Shown here: positions 17,818 through 26,840 of the stretch, piece after piece
Position numbering within the stretch: the stretch's first letter is position 1
Layout of the letters: each line of letters opens with the position of its first letter
Assembly (NCBI RefSeq): GCF_003094615.1
Contig: NZ_QDKO01000012.1
Location: 1 to 64,000, forward strand
DNA length: 64,000 nt
Source of the DNA: Caulobacter radicis
GTDB taxonomy: Bacteria > Pseudomonadota > Alphaproteobacteria > Caulobacterales > Caulobacteraceae
Reading direction: 5' to 3'
Position numbers and translations under genes: made by a program
The notes under the pieces: model-generated
Database searches by the model: none
What the model saw: the letters and a program-made list of their open reading frames with translations, nothing else
What the model was told of the DNA's origin: nothing

Positions 17818-19593
17818 ATGACCGCCGCGCTCAAGACCCGCCCCGCAGAGCGGCCGCTGTCGCCCCTGCACCGCATCGCCGCGCGCCTGGACGAGGTTCC
17901 GGCCGCCGCTCGAAAGCGGCTGGTCGAGGCCGGGGACGCGCTGACGGACGGCGACTTCGCCCGCGCCGAAAGTCTGGCCGCCGCGGCCTTGCCCGAGGGC
18001 GCAAGCCTTGCCCTGCGCCTGATCGGCCTGGTGCGCGAGCGGGCCGGCGCCCTGCCCCAGGCCTTCGAGGCCTTGCGGCAGGCGCACCTGGAGGCGCCGG
18101 GCGATCCCGACGGCGTGCGTGATCTGGCCCGCCTGGCCCGGCGCATGGGCCAGCCGGCGCTGGCCGCCGACCTGCTGGCCCGCGTCCGCGCCGCCTGCCC
18201 GGGCGACCTGGCCGACGCCCAGGACCTGGCGGCCGTGCTGCGCGACCTCGACCGTTGCGACGAGGCCCTGGTGATCGTCCGCGAAGCCATGGCCGACGCG
18301 CCCAAGGCCCCGCACCTCTGGAGCCTGCTGGGCTCGATCGCCGCCCAGAAGGGCGACGACGCCGACGCCCGGGTCTTCCACGACGAGGCCCTGCGCCTGG
18401 CGCCGCGCGAGGTTCCGATCCTGGCCAACGCCGCCCTGGCCCGCCTCGACGTCGGCGACGCGGCCGCCGCCAGGGAGGCCTGCGACGCCGCCCTGGCTGC
18501 GAGGCCGACACCGCCCCAGGCCGCCGCCGTGCGCCTGGCCCGCGCCACGGCCCGCCTGTGCCTGGGCGACCTTGGCGGCTGGGACGACTACGCCGCCCGC
18601 CTGGCGCCCGAGCGGCGCGAGGCGCTGGCCTTCGACATTCCCGCCCCGCGCTGGACGCCGGACCTGCCCTTGCCCGGGCTTTCCCTGCTGCTGGTCAGCG
18701 AGCAGGGCCTGGGCGACGAGGTGATGTTCGGCTCCATAATCGGCGACGCCCTGGCCGCTCTCGGCCCCTCCGGACGCCTGACCCTGGCGGTGGAGCCCCG
18801 CCTCGTCCCGCTGTTCGCGCGCGCCTGGCCGGGCGTGCGGGTGATCGGCCACGCCACCACCAGCCTGGCCGGCCGCCTGCGCCGCACCGTCCCCGACGCC
18901 GGTCCGGTCCAGGCCTGGGCGCCGCTGGGCGACCTGCTGCCGCTGCTGCGCGGGACATTGGAAAGCTTCGGGGACGCAAAGCCCTTCTTCGCGCCCGATC
19001 CGGCGCGGGTCGAGCACTGGCGCGGCTGGCTCTCGCGCCTGCCCCCCGGTCGAAAGATCGGCATCCTCTGGCGCAGCGGCCTGATGGCCGGCCTGCGCTC
19101 GCGCCGCTTCGCCCCATTCGAGGCGTGGACGCCGGTGCTGGCCACGCCGGGCGCGGTGTTCGTGAACCTGCAATACGGCGACGCCGAGCCGGACCTTGCC
19201 CGCGCCCAGACCCAGGGCCTGACGATCCACCGCCCGCCGAACCTCGACCTGATGCAGGAGCTGGAGGGCGTCGCCGCTCTCTGCCAGGCGCTGGACCTCG
19301 TCATCGGCCCGCCGACCGCGACCACCAACATCGCCGCCGCCCTCGGCGCCGAAACCTGGATCGTCTCGGCCAACCCGAACTGGCCGGCGCTGGGGACGGC
19401 GGGCTACCCCTGGTACCCGGCGGTCAGGGCGTTCCAGCCGGACGGAACGGCGTGGGAGGCGCGGCTGGAAGCGGTGGCGCGGGCGCTGAGTGAATCCTCT
19501 CTCTCAGAGAGAGGGAGGGGCCCGCCGCGCAGCGGTGGGAGGGTGAGAGGTTTCACCGCCGGCCGCGGAAACCCGCACCTCTGTGTGGTGTAG
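17818..19593 (+). CDS. TPR-glycosyltransferase (flagellin-modification FlmG/FlbA-like)
   Basis: 591 residues. The first about 260 are alanine-rich helical repeats of TPR type (for example [20 protein letters not shown]). The C-terminal about 300 resemble a GT-B glycosyltransferase acceptor/donor fold ([47 protein letters not shown]). This architecture is used by proteins that glycosylate flagellin in Caulobacter, which fits the pseudaminic acid synthase gene near 62 kb; the link is inferred. The last about 31 residues (from about 560, [11 protein letters not shown] onward) are encoded by one arm of a palindromic repeat and look like a readthrough extension after a lost stop codon. Convergent with GH31. 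Confidence 0.8.
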   Translation: MTAALKTRPAERPLSPLHRIAARLDEVPAAARKRLVEAGDALTDGDFARAESLAAAALPEGASLALRLIGLVRERAGALPQAFEALRQAHLEAPGDPDGVRDLARLARRMGQPALAADLLARVRAACPGDLADAQDLAAVLRDLDRCDEALVIVREAMADAPKAPHLWSLLGSIAAQKGDDADARVFHDEALRLAPREVPILANAALARLDVGDAAAAREACDAALAARPTPPQAAAVRLARATARLCLGDLGGWDDYAARLAPERREALAFDIPAPRWTPDLPLPGLSLLLVSEQGLGDEVMFGSIIGDALAALGPSGRLTLAVEPRLVPLFARAWPGVRVIGHATTSLAGRLRRTVPDAGPVQAWAPLGDLLPLLRGTLESFGDAKPFFAPDPARVEHWRGWLSRLPPGRKIGILWRSGLMAGLRSRRFAPFEAWTPVLATPGAVFVNLQYGDAEPDLARAQTQGLTIHRPPNLDLMQELEGVAALCQALDLVIGPPTATTNIAAALGAETWIVSANPNWPALGTAGYPWYPAVRAFQPDGTAWEARLEAVARALSESSLSERGRGPPRSGGRVRGFTAGRGNPHLCVV

Positions 19594-19733
19594 TCGCGAG
19601 AACGGAGCGCGACGACCGCAGCCTACCCGCCCCACTTCGACTGCGCCCCATCTGGTGAGATTGTACCCTCTCACCCTCCCACGCCTTTGGCGTGGGCCCC
19701 TCCCTCTCTCCATGAGAGAGGGTCCAAGAAGAA
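19497..19733. repeat. Inverted pair of GC-rich palindromic repeats (TCTCTC family)
   Basis: Arm 1 (about 19497-19558) has CTCTCTCAGAGAGAGGGAGG followed by GGCCCGCCGCGCAGCGGTGG and GAGGGTGAGAGG. Arm 2 (about 19668-19733) is the same element in reverse, with a different inner hairpin (CACGCCTTTGGCGTG). The pair lies at the convergent ends of the TPR-glycosyltransferase and GH31 genes and may act as a terminator for both. Arm 1 is inside the open reading frame of the TPR gene. Confidence 0.85.
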
Positions 19734-19768
19734 GGGGAGGACGTTTCCGCCCTCCCCTCTTAGTCTTC

Positions 19769-22120
19769 CTACTTCACCACCTGCACGGCGGCCTGGGCCT
19801 GGGCCGCCAGGGCCTTGTCGCCGGTGGCGGTCAGCTTGCCGGCCTTGTCGTCCCAGCGCAGCTTCACCGTCTTGCCGACGCCCTTCTCGTAGGCGTTGGT
19901 GACGCCGTCGTCGTCATAGAGCGAGAACTCGGCGTCGCGGCCCGGATAGACCTTCACCGCGCTGATCGCCTGGGCCTGGCTGGTGTTGGTGATCGGCGCG
20001 CCGATCGGCACGATCGAACCGGCGCGGACGAACAGCGGGATGACGTCGATCGGCGCCTTCACGCGGATCGTCTGGCCGCCGGTGTACTTCTGGTTCGTCC
20101 AGTAGTCGTACCAGTCGGCGCCGGCCGGCAGGTAGACGTCGCGCTCGGTCTGGCCCTGCTGCGTGACCGGGGCCACCAGGAAGGCCGGGCCGAACATATA
20201 CTCATCGCCGATGTTCGCCACCTGCGGATCGTTCGGGAAGTCCATGAACAGGCCGCGCATGAAGGGCGAGCCGGTGTCGTAGGTCGTCTTGCCCATCGAG
20301 TAGAGGTACGGCATCAGCGCGTAGCGCAGCTTCAGGTACTTGGAGAGGACGTCCTCGGCCTCCTTGCCGAACGACCACAGCTCGTTGCCCTTGCGCATGC
20401 CGTGCACCCGCAGGGTCGGGGTGAAGACGCCGTACTGGAACCAGCGGGTGAAGAGCTCGGGATAGTCGTTGTTCTGGCCGACCACGTCGCGGGCGTCCGA
20501 CGGATCCAGCAGCGGCGCCTTGGTCGCCGTGGTGGTCGAGGGCAGCCACTGCCAGCCGCCGATGTCGTTGCCCCAGTACGCCAGACCGGACGCGGTGAAG
20601 TTCAGGCCGGTCGGCACCTGGCGACGCAGGGCCTCCCAGGTGGGCTGGATGTCGGACGACCAGAACAGCGAGCCGTTGCGCTGGGCGCCGGTATAGGCGG
20701 CGCGGGCCAGGATCAGGTTGCGCTTGTCGGGACGGTCGCGGCGCGAGCCGTCGGCGGCCAGCTGGGCGTGCATCAGCGGAAAGGCGTTGCGGATGCGGTC
20801 GCCCGTGCCGGCGTGGAAGTAGAAGCCCGACGGCACCAGGTCAGGCTCGGTCTCGTCCAGCCACAGCCAGTCGAAGCCCTGCGAGATGATGTTGTCGCGG
20901 ATCTTGCCCCAGAACCAGTCGCGGGCCTCGGGGTTGGTGCTGTCGATCAGCGCGCCGGTGCGGTCGCTGCGGAACGGCAGGCCGTCGACCGGATTGCCGT
21001 TCTCGTCCTTCAGGAACCAGCCCTTGTTGGCCAGGTAGTTGAAGTAGCGGCCTTCCTGCTCGAAGCGGGGCCACACGCTGATGATGGTGTGGATGCCGCG
21101 GTCGTGCAGCGTCTTGTTCATGCCGGCCGGATCGGGGAACTGGGCCGGATCGATGTCGATCTGGCCCATGCGGGTCCAGTGGAACCAGTCCAGCACCATG
21201 ATGTCGAGCGGCAGCTGGCGCTTCTGGTAGCCGTCGGCCACGGCCATGAACTCGGCCTGGCTCTCGTAGCGGGCCTTGGACTGGATGTAGCCGAAGGCGG
21301 CCTTGGGCGGCAGCGGCGTCACGCCGGTCAGGGCGCGGTAGCCGGCGTAGATCTCGTCGGTGGTCTTGCCGGTGATGACGAAGAACGACACGCGCTCGCC
21401 GACATTGCTCTGCCACAGGGTGCGGCCGTTGACGCCCGGATAGATCTTGGTGGCCGACGGGTTGTCCCACAGGATCCCGTAGCCCTTGCTGGTCACCAGG
21501 AACGGCACGCAGACGCTCTCGCCGTGCGGGGCGTCGTAGTCGTGCTTGCAGTCGATGGTGCGGCCGCGCAGGTCGAGCGCGCTTTCCGACTCCTGGTTCT
21601 GGCCCAGGCCATAGAAGTGCTCGTCGGCGGTCGTCGAGAAGCTGGCGCCGGCGCGGAAGGTCTTCTCGCCGCTGATCACGTGCGGGGCCATCTCCCAGCC
21701 GGTCATGTCGACCAGCGAGGTCCCGTCGGGCTTGCGCACCTTGATCGACACCGGCGGCAGGGCCGGCGCGAAATAGCGCTCCTGCAGGCTGGGCGCGCCC
21801 GGCCATGGCTGGGCGACGACTTCCAGCGACAGTTCGGCGGAGGTGAAGATGTCGGCGCCGGCCTTCTGGTCGTGACGCCAGCCCTTGTCGGTGGCCGTCC
21901 CGTTGACGCCGTAGCCCGGGGCGCCCTTGGCCAGGTCCTTGTCCTGGCTGATGGTCACGCGGATCACGTTGGGGGCGTAGGTCTCGACCGAGACATAGGC
22001 GCCGTTGCGATCCACCGTCGTCTGCGGCGCGGCGACCGCCATGCCCGCCCCGACGCTGAGCGCCAGGCCCGAAACCAGACCCAGGACGCGCGCCTTTGCG
22101 CCGTTACCCAGCCAAGCCAT
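19769..22120 (-). CDS. Secreted glycoside hydrolase family 31 (alpha-glucosidase/alpha-xylosidase type)
   Basis: 783 residues with a signal peptide ending near GAGMAVAAPQ, an N-terminal beta-sandwich, the GH31 barrel and C-terminal beta domains. The catalytic nucleophile is probably the Asp of WLWLDETEPD (about 420) and the acid/base the Asp of FWSSDIQPTWE (about 488). GH31 enzymes release glucose or xylose from alpha-linked oligosaccharides; export suggests periplasmic or outer-surface action. An excellent Shine-Dalgarno (GTGGAGGAATCGC) precedes the ATG. An inverted repeat at 22142-22162 lies just upstream. Its position inside the ribosomal-protein/RNA polymerase cluster is unusual. Exact substrate not deducible. 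Confidence 0.93.
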   Translation of the reverse strand: MAWLGNGAKARVLGLVSGLALSVGAGMAVAAPQTTVDRNGAYVSVETYAPNVIRVTISQDKDLAKGAPGYGVNGTATDKGWRHDQKAGADIFTSAELSLEVVAQPWPGAPSLQERYFAPALPPVSIKVRKPDGTSLVDMTGWEMAPHVISGEKTFRAGASFSTTADEHFYGLGQNQESESALDLRGRTIDCKHDYDAPHGESVCVPFLVTSKGYGILWDNPSATKIYPGVNGRTLWQSNVGERVSFFVITGKTTDEIYAGYRALTGVTPLPPKAAFGYIQSKARYESQAEFMAVADGYQKRQLPLDIMVLDWFHWTRMGQIDIDPAQFPDPAGMNKTLHDRGIHTIISVWPRFEQEGRYFNYLANKGWFLKDENGNPVDGLPFRSDRTGALIDSTNPEARDWFWGKIRDNIISQGFDWLWLDETEPDLVPSGFYFHAGTGDRIRNAFPLMHAQLAADGSRRDRPDKRNLILARAAYTGAQRNGSLFWSSDIQPTWEALRRQVPTGLNFTASGLAYWGNDIGGWQWLPSTTTATKAPLLDPSDARDVVGQNNDYPELFTRWFQYGVFTPTLRVHGMRKGNELWSFGKEAEDVLSKYLKLRYALMPYLYSMGKTTYDTGSPFMRGLFMDFPNDPQVANIGDEYMFGPAFLVAPVTQQGQTERDVYLPAGADWYDYWTNQKYTGGQTIRVKAPIDVIPLFVRAGSIVPIGAPITNTSQAQAISAVKVYPGRDAEFSLYDDDGVTNAYEKGVGKTVKLRWDDKAGKLTATGDKALAAQAQAAVQVVK

Positions 22121-22141
22121 GCGATTCCTCCACTAAGTTAC

Positions 22142-22162
22142 CGCTATCATTTACTGATACCG
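22142..22162. promoter_or_regulatory. Candidate operator upstream of the GH31 gene
   Basis: CGCTATCA, 5 bases, TGATACCG forms 8-base arms with one mismatch, about 20 bases upstream of the GH31 start. Size and position suit a dimeric repressor site of LacI or GntR type, which commonly controls sugar-hydrolase genes. No regulator gene is adjacent, so this is inference. Confidence 0.35.
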
Positions 22163-22228
22163 GCGTAGTGGCGGCTGACAGCGCCGTCAACGCACAAGGT
22201 GCGATTTATGGGATGAATAGCGCGGCAA

Positions 22229-22367
22229 GATCCTCCCCTTGAAAGGGGGAGGTGTCGGCGAAGCCGACGGAGGGGCATGTGGCCTGTGAGCCAGCAACCG
22301 CCTCGGCCTCTGAAGGGACTTCCCCCTCCGGCCCTCTGGGCCGCCTCCCCCTTCAGGGGGAGGACCT
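22229..22367. repeat. Inverted pair of GC-rich palindromic repeats (GGGGGAGG family)
   Basis: Arm 1 (22229-22276) is GATCCTCCCC, GAAAGGGGGAGG, inner hairpin GTCGGCGAAGCCGAC, GGAGGGG. Arm 2 (22319-22367) is the reverse orientation, with inner hairpin GGCCCTCTGGGCC. The two arms are separated by about 42 bases and lie between the GH31 start and the rplL terminator. The 338-base gap 22121-22458 otherwise holds only that terminator and the candidate operator. Confidence 0.9.
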
Positions 22368-22370
22368 GGG

Positions 22371-22410
22371 AAAACGAAAACGGGCCCGGAGGTTTCCCTC
22401 CGGGCCCGTC
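22371..22410 (-). terminator. Intrinsic terminator after rplL
   Basis: On the minus strand ACGGGCCCGGAGGGAAACC, continuing TCCGGGCCCGT, is followed by TTTCGTTTT. A strong stem with a U-rich tail about 50 bases after the rplL stop, so rplJL ends here and rpoB is transcribed separately. Confidence 0.88.
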
Positions 22411-22458
22411 TCGTAAGGTCATGAAGACCAGATCCGCGTCAGACGACGCGGAGCCGGA

Positions 22459-22839
22459 TTACTTCACTTGGACCTTGGCGCCGGCTTCGGTCAGCTTCTT
22501 GGCGACTTCGTCGGCCTGCTGCTTCGAAACGTTTTCGACGACGTTCTGCGGAGCGCCTTCGACCAGGTCCTTGGCTTCCTTCAGGCCGAGGTCCGGACGG
22601 ACGCCGCGGACTTCCTTGATCACGTTGATCTTCTTGTCGCCGCCGTCGACCAGGACAACGGTGAACTCGGTTTGCTCTTCAGCGGCTTCAACCGGAGCAG
22701 CAGCGCCACCGACGGCGGCCACGGCGACCGGAGCGGCGGCCGAGACGCCCCACTTTTCTTCCAGCAGCTTCGAGAGTTCAGCGGCTTCCAGCACCGACAG
22801 GGTGGACAGTTCTTCGACCAGCTTTTCGAGCTTCGACAT
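22459..22839 (-). CDS. rplL: 50S ribosomal protein L7/L12
   Basis: 126 residues. The N-terminal dimerisation helices begin [20 protein letters not shown]. An Ala/Val/Pro hinge (about 33-55) follows, then the C-terminal globular domain with [20 protein letters not shown] and the [13 protein letters not shown] segment that contacts translation factors. It forms the ribosomal stalk together with L10. It starts 46 bases after rplJ and is followed by an intrinsic terminator. Typical length. Confidence 0.98.
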   Translation of the reverse strand: MSKLEKLVEELSTLSVLEAAELSKLLEEKWGVSAAAPVAVAAVGGAAAPVEAAEEQTEFTVVLVDGGDKKINVIKEVRGVRPDLGLKEAKDLVEGAPQNVVENVSKQQADEVAKKLTEAGAKVQVK

Positions 22840-22885
22840 GTGTCAGTTCCTTAGAGAGATTGGGATAGATTTGCGGGGATGACCG

Positions 22886-23404
22886 TTACGCGGCGTCTTT
22901 GGTCGCGTAGGCATTGAAGACGCGAGCCAGCTGGGCGGCCGGAGCCTGCAGGACGCCAGCGATCTTGGTCGCCGGAGCCTGGATGAGGCCGATGAGCTTG
23001 CCACGCAGTTCGTCCAGCGACGGCAGGGTCGCTAGAGCGCGCACCGCGTTCTCGTCCAGCACGTTGGTCTGGTCCAGGACGCCACCGACAATCTTGAGCT
23101 TGTCGTTTTCCTTGGCGAACTGCACCGCGATCTTCGCGGCCGAGACAGCGTCCGGGCCGTAGGCGATGGCGACCGGACCGGTGAAGAGCGAGTCGCCCTT
23201 TTCACCGAGCTTGCCGTCCAGAGCCTTGAGGGCCAGGGTGTTCTTCACAACCTTGATCGCGGCGCCTTCCTTGCGGAGGCGAAGACGAAGGTCGGTCATT
23301 TCCGCAACGGTCAGACCCATGTAGTGGGTCACGACGACAGCGCCGGCATCGGCGAAGACGCTTTTCAGCGACTCGATCGATTCCTGCTTTTGAGCGCGGT
23401 CCAT
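22886..23404 (-). CDS. rplJ: 50S ribosomal protein L10
   Basis: 172 residues beginning MDRAQKQESIESLKSVFADA. L10 anchors L7/L12 dimers to 23S rRNA at the stalk base and usually represses its own operon by binding its leader. The conserved YMGLTVAEMTDLRLRLRKEG and VVKNTLALKAL segments are present. Shine-Dalgarno GTAGGAGACCGCA precedes the ATG. A leader of roughly 275 bases separates the promoter match from the start, in keeping with L10 autoregulation. Located far from rplKA because of inserted genes. Confidence 0.98.
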   Translation of the reverse strand: MDRAQKQESIESLKSVFADAGAVVVTHYMGLTVAEMTDLRLRLRKEGAAIKVVKNTLALKALDGKLGEKGDSLFTGPVAIAYGPDAVSAAKIAVQFAKENDKLKIVGGVLDQTNVLDENAVRALATLPSLDELRGKLIGLIQAPATKIAGVLQAPAAQLARVFNAYATKDAA

Positions 23405-23680
23405 TGCGGTCTCCTACTCAGTTGCAGGCGGCCGGACCATTCCGGCAGCCAGATGCTCGTCCCATGCGGAATTGCTCCCGCGCGCGAGTTGCATCAGCCT
23501 GTTCCAAGGAAAGTCGGCCGCGCACCTGACTCGGGCAAAGCCGCGAGAGAGGAGGTCTTGGCGTCTCTATCCCTGTCTCCCGACGGCGAGGAAGGGCTCT
23601 TCCTCGATTATGGCGCTGGTGACCCCGCGCCCCGCAGTTCTCAAACAGGTTCGCCGCCGAACCGGAGTCCAGCGGAGAGG
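23405..23680 (-). promoter_or_regulatory. Probable rplJL mRNA leader (candidate L10 autoregulatory leader)
   Basis: About 275 untranslated bases lie between the promoter match at 23686-23714 and the rplJ start. The stretch contains CGCGGGAGCAATTCCGC and CTGCCGGAATGGTCCGGC, capable of local hairpins. L10 leaders bind the L10-(L12)4 complex to repress translation; assignment here is by position and is not proven by the sequence. Confidence 0.4.
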
Positions 23681-23685
23681 CGGGC

Positions 23686-23714
23686 CGTATAGAGGATTTG
23701 CACAAGGAACGCAA
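23686..23714 (-). promoter_or_regulatory. Probable rplJL promoter
   Basis: On the minus strand TTGCGT (23709-23714), 17 bases, TATACG (23686-23691). Good sigma-70-type spacing. Together with the leader and the VOC gene's 5' end this accounts for the 376-base gap 23405-23780. Confidence 0.6.
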
Positions 23715-23780
23715 CCGGGTGTCGGAACGCGCCGCGCTCGAACGTCTTCAAGGCGGTGAAACCCGAGAAGGAGCCTTCCC

Positions 23781-24158
23781 ATGCTGGCCCAGTTCGACGC
23801 CTCCCCCACCCTCCCGGTCAAGGACCTGGCGCGCGCCAGACGGTTCTACGAGGACGTTCTGGGCCTTCCGCCCGAGGGCGATTCCGAGATGGGCGTCCAG
23901 GCCTACCGCGCCGGCGGCGTGAGCCTGACCGTCTACGAGTCCGAGTTCGCCGGAACCAACCAGGGCACGGCCGTCACCTGGCCGGTCGGCGAGCGCTTCG
24001 ACGCCGTCGTCGCCGCCCTGCGCGACAAGGGCGTGGCTTTCGAGACCTACGACATGCCCGGGATCACGGTGGAAGGCGGCGTGCATCGGGCGGGCGACAT
24101 GAAGCTTGTGTGGTTCAAGGACCCGGACGGCAACATCCACCACGTGGGGAGCTTCTGA
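23781..24158 (+). CDS. VOC-family (glyoxalase/bleomycin-resistance fold) protein
   Basis: 125 residues with the vicinal-oxygen-chelate pattern. The first half has LPVKDLARARRFYEDVLGL and AGGVSLTVYES; the second half has VKLVWFKDPDGN-like MKLVWFKDPDGNIHHV. These small proteins dimerise, and many bind a divalent metal and act on electrophilic or thiol-conjugated substrates; the substrate is not predictable here. A clear Shine-Dalgarno (AGAAGGAGCC) precedes the ATG. Convergent with the flavoprotein gene, 6 bases between stops. It lies between the two halves of the ribosomal cluster. Confidence 0.85.
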   Translation: MLAQFDASPTLPVKDLARARRFYEDVLGLPPEGDSEMGVQAYRAGGVSLTVYESEFAGTNQGTAVTWPVGERFDAVVAALRDKGVAFETYDMPGITVEGGVHRAGDMKLVWFKDPDGNIHHVGSF

Positions 24159-24164
24159 GGCTCC

Positions 24165-25388
24165 CTACTCCCCCAGCCGCTCCTCCGCCGCCTTCGCCGC
24201 CGCCACGCTCGTGGCGAAACAGGCCTGAAGCAGGTAGCCGCCCGTGGGCGCTTCCCAATCCAGCATCTCGCCGGCCAGGAACACGTCGGGCCGCAATCGA
24301 AGCGCCAGGCCGTCCAGGCTGTCGAAGACCACGCCGCCGGCCGCGGAGATCGCCCGCTCAAGCGGCCGAGCCGACGTCAGACGGATCGGCGCGGCCTTGA
24401 TCGCCGCCGCCAGCGCCGCGGGCTCGCTGGGCAGGTCCAGGCCGTGGGCCTCGCGCAGCAGGTTGACCTCGACCGGCGACAGCTTCAGGGCCTTGCGCAG
24501 GTGATTGGTCAGCGACTGGCCGCCCCGCGCGCCCGACAGGCGGCGCTCCAGAGTCTCGGCCGGCAGGTCGGGTCGCAGGTCGATGGTCAGCGTCGCATAG
24601 CCATCACGGGCGATCGCCTCGCGCGGGGCCGGGCCCAGGGCGTAGATCGCCCCGCCCTCGAGGCCGTAGCCGGCGACCATGGCGTCGCCCCGCGCCTGGC
24701 GACCGTCGCAGGCCAGGCGGACGTTCTTCAGCGGCTCGCCGGCGAAGCGGTCGCGGAAGATCGCGCTCCAGGAAACCTCGAAGCCGCAGTTGGCCGGCGC
24801 GAACGGCGCGACCCGCGCGCCCTGCCCTTCCAGCACGCCGGTCCAGGCCGCGTCGGAACCGAGCTTGGGCCAGCTGGCCCCGCCCAGCGCCAGGATCGTA
24901 ACGCGCGGGCGCCAGGCCTCGCGGCCGCCTGGACCATCGACCAGCAGCGCGCCGTCGGCGCCCCAGCCCGCCCAGGCGCAGCGCGTGCGCAGCGAAACAC
25001 CCAGCCCCTCCAGCCGCGCCAGCCAGGCCCGCAGCAACGGCGAGGCCTTCATGGCCTTGGGAAACACCCGGCCGCTGGCGCCGACATAGGTCTCCTGGCC
25101 CAGATCCCTGGCCCAGGCGACGAGATCGGCCGGGGTGAACGCCTCGAGCATCGGCCGCAGCCTCGCGGCGCGCTCGCCGTAGCGGGCCACGAAGCGCTCG
25201 AAGTCTTCCGAATGGGTGAGGTTCAGCCCGCCGCGTCCAGCCATCAGGAACTTGCGGCCGAAGGTCGGCATCTTCTCGAACACCACGACCGAGCGCCCGG
25301 TCTGCGCCAGGCGCTGGGCGGCGATCAGCCCGGCGGGCCCGCCGCCGACCACGGCGACGTCGATGATCCTGGAAGCGTCAGAAGTCAC
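24165..25388 (-). CDS. HI0933/BaiN-type NAD(P)/FAD-dependent flavoprotein
   Basis: 407 residues from the GTG at 25388. The Rossmann FAD motif VAVVGGGPAGLIAAQRLA (about 9-26) is followed by MAGRGGLNLTHSEDFERF, typical of the HI0933 family of uncharacterised flavoproteins, and a C-terminal segment with LRLRPDVFLAGEMLDWEAPT plus GGYLLQACFATSVAAA. The upstream open frame (29 more codons) is the tail of vapC in another frame. The GTG overlaps the vapC stop by four bases (GTGA), suggesting translational coupling to the toxin gene. Redox substrate unknown. Confidence 0.88.
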   Translation of the reverse strand: MTSDASRIIDVAVVGGGPAGLIAAQRLAQTGRSVVVFEKMPTFGRKFLMAGRGGLNLTHSEDFERFVARYGERAARLRPMLEAFTPADLVAWARDLGQETYVGASGRVFPKAMKASPLLRAWLARLEGLGVSLRTRCAWAGWGADGALLVDGPGGREAWRPRVTILALGGASWPKLGSDAAWTGVLEGQGARVAPFAPANCGFEVSWSAIFRDRFAGEPLKNVRLACDGRQARGDAMVAGYGLEGGAIYALGPAPREAIARDGYATLTIDLRPDLPAETLERRLSGARGGQSLTNHLRKALKLSPVEVNLLREAHGLDLPSEPAALAAAIKAAPIRLTSARPLERAISAAGGVVFDSLDGLALRLRPDVFLAGEMLDWEAPTGGYLLQACFATSVAAAKAAEERLGE

Positions 25389-25780
25389 GCGGCCTCGATA
25401 TCCGTCAGAGCAAAGTCGCCGCCCTTGTAGAGCAGCGGGACGCCATGCGCCTTGGCGCAGGCGTATGCGAAGCAATCACCCATATTGAGCTTGGCCGGAT
25501 GGACGCCCTTACCGAAGCGAGCGAATGCGTCGAGCGCCAAGCTCCCCTCACGTGAACCTATCTCCACGACCGAGATTTCGGCGGCGCCGACATAGGACAG
25601 CACTTCCAGCTCAGCGTCGGCGACATCCAGGCCCTTGGCGCGAACCAGGCTTCGGACGGTTTCCCAAATTGCGACAGCGGAGGTGACGGCGCCGGACGCG
25701 GCCGTCAGACGGAGCTCGAACACCTGCTTTTCAGGTTCGCCAAGAAGGATCGCGCAAAACGCTGAGGCATCGACGAACAT
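25385..25780 (-). CDS. vapC: VapC-type PIN-domain ribonuclease toxin
   Basis: 131 residues from the ATG at 25780 (MFVDASAFCAILLGEP). Acidic residues of the PIN active site are seen in FVDASAF (Asp4), AIWETVRSL (Glu about 40) and LNMGDCFAYACAK (Asp about 101), with a further Asp in GGDFALTD. VapC toxins cleave tRNA or rRNA when freed from VapB. The ATG overlaps the vapB TGA by one base, the typical antitoxin-first order. One codon upstream is a TTG, which is less likely. Lies between rplA and rplJ. Confidence 0.9.
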   Translation of the reverse strand: MFVDASAFCAILLGEPEKQVFELRLTAASGAVTSAVAIWETVRSLVRAKGLDVADAELEVLSYVGAAEISVVEIGSREGSLALDAFARFGKGVHPAKLNMGDCFAYACAKAHGVPLLYKGGDFALTDIEAA

Positions 25781-26019
25781 CAATCGCCAGAAAGTTCGTC
25801 AAAGAACGCCTTGTCGGCCTTGAGGCCCGTGCTGGGCAACGCAGCGATCCGATCACTGATCGCCCGCATATTCGCCAGCTTCTCCTCCCTCGCCTTCTCG
25901 CGCACGGCCAGGGCTTCGGCGGCGGCCAGCTTCACCGTCTCGGTGATGCCGAGCCGCGTCTTCTCGGCCAGCTGGCGGACCAGGGCGTCGGTCTCGGGAT
26001 CGCGGATGTGGAAGGCCAT
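25780..26019 (-). CDS. vapB: VapB-type antitoxin
   Basis: 79 residues beginning MAFHIRDPETDALVRQLAEK, followed by TRLGITETVKLAAAEAL, the short DNA-binding N-terminus of VapB/Rv0623-type antitoxins. A charged helical C-terminus (REKAREEKLANMRAISDR, then ALPSTGLKADKAFFDELSGD) probably wraps the VapC active site. Shine-Dalgarno GGAGAGACGTC. VapB neutralises VapC and represses the pair. The 127-base gap before it holds the rplA terminator, so the pair is likely transcribed from its own promoter. Confidence 0.88.
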   Translation of the reverse strand: MAFHIRDPETDALVRQLAEKTRLGITETVKLAAAEALAVREKAREEKLANMRAISDRIAALPSTGLKADKAFFDELSGD

Positions 26020-26085
26020 GACGTCTCTCCGTCTAGACGAAAGATAACATCGGCTAGCCGGACCTACAACGAGGGCCCAAAACGC

Positions 26086-26119
26086 AAGACGGGCGCTGGA
26101 TCGCTCCAGCGCCCGCCCG
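26086..26119 (-). terminator. Intrinsic terminator after rplA
   Basis: On the minus strand CGGGCGCTGG, loop AGCGAT, CCAGCGCCCG is followed by TCTTGCGTTTT. It ends the rplKA unit before vapBC. Confidence 0.82.
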
Positions 26120-26146
26120 CGAAGTCAGTGTGCTTCGATCAGCCGA

Positions 26147-26836
26147 TTAGGCGTTGATCGAGGCCACGTCGACCTTGAAGCCCGGACCCATCGTCGACGA
26201 CAGGCCGATCTTCTTGACGTAGACGCCCTTGGCGCCCGACGGCTTGGCCTTGTTCAGGGCGTCGATCAGAGCCTTGACGTTGATCAGCAGGGCTTCCTCG
26301 GTGAACGAGGCCTTGCCGATGCCGGCGTGAACGATACCGGCCTTTTCGACGCGGAACTCGACGGCGCCGCTCTTGGCGTCCTTGACGGCTTGAGCGACGT
26401 TCGGGGTCACGGTGCCGACCTTCGGGTTCGGCATCAGGCCGCGCGGGCCCAGCACCTTACCGAGACGACCGACCAGGGCCATCATGTCCGGCGAGGCGAT
26501 GACGCGGTCGAAGTCCATGAAGCCGTTCTGGATCTTTTCGACCAGGTCCTCGGCGCCGACGACTTCGGCGCCGGCGGCGGTGGCTTCGGCGGCCTTGGCG
26601 TCCTTGGCGAAGACGGCGACGCGAACGTCACGGCCCGTGCCCGACGGCAGTTGAACGACGCCACGGACCTGCTGGTCGGCGTGACGCGGGTCGACGCCCA
26701 GGTTCACCGAGATCTCGATGGTCTCGTCGAACTTGGCCTTGGCGTTGGCCTTGACCAGAGCGATGGCTTCGGCGACGGCGTGGGTGGCGTCACGATCGCC
26801 GGTCCAGGCCTTGATGCGCTTGGGTTGCGTAGCCAT
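26147..26836 (-). CDS. rplA: 50S ribosomal protein L1
   Basis: 229 residues beginning [20 protein letters not shown]. The L1 signatures [16 protein letters not shown] and [21 protein letters not shown] are present, with [20 protein letters not shown] further on. L1 forms the mobile stalk at the ribosomal E site and can repress the rplKA mRNA. Starts 4 bases after rplK, so the two are translated from one message. Typical length. Confidence 0.98.
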   Translation of the reverse strand: MATQPKRIKAWTGDRDATHAVAEAIALVKANAKAKFDETIEISVNLGVDPRHADQQVRGVVQLPSGTGRDVRVAVFAKDAKAAEATAAGAEVVGAEDLVEKIQNGFMDFDRVIASPDMMALVGRLGKVLGPRGLMPNPKVGTVTPNVAQAVKDAKSGAVEFRVEKAGIVHAGIGKASFTEEALLINVKALIDALNKAKPSGAKGVYVKKIGLSSTMGPGFKVDVASINA

Positions 26837-26840
26837 TGGA

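Noticed and set aside
17476-19230. N-terminal extension of the rpoB frame to 1941 residues
   Set aside because: The extra part is antisense to the TPR-glycosyltransferase and crosses the promoter region; RpoB begins at [10 protein letters not shown].
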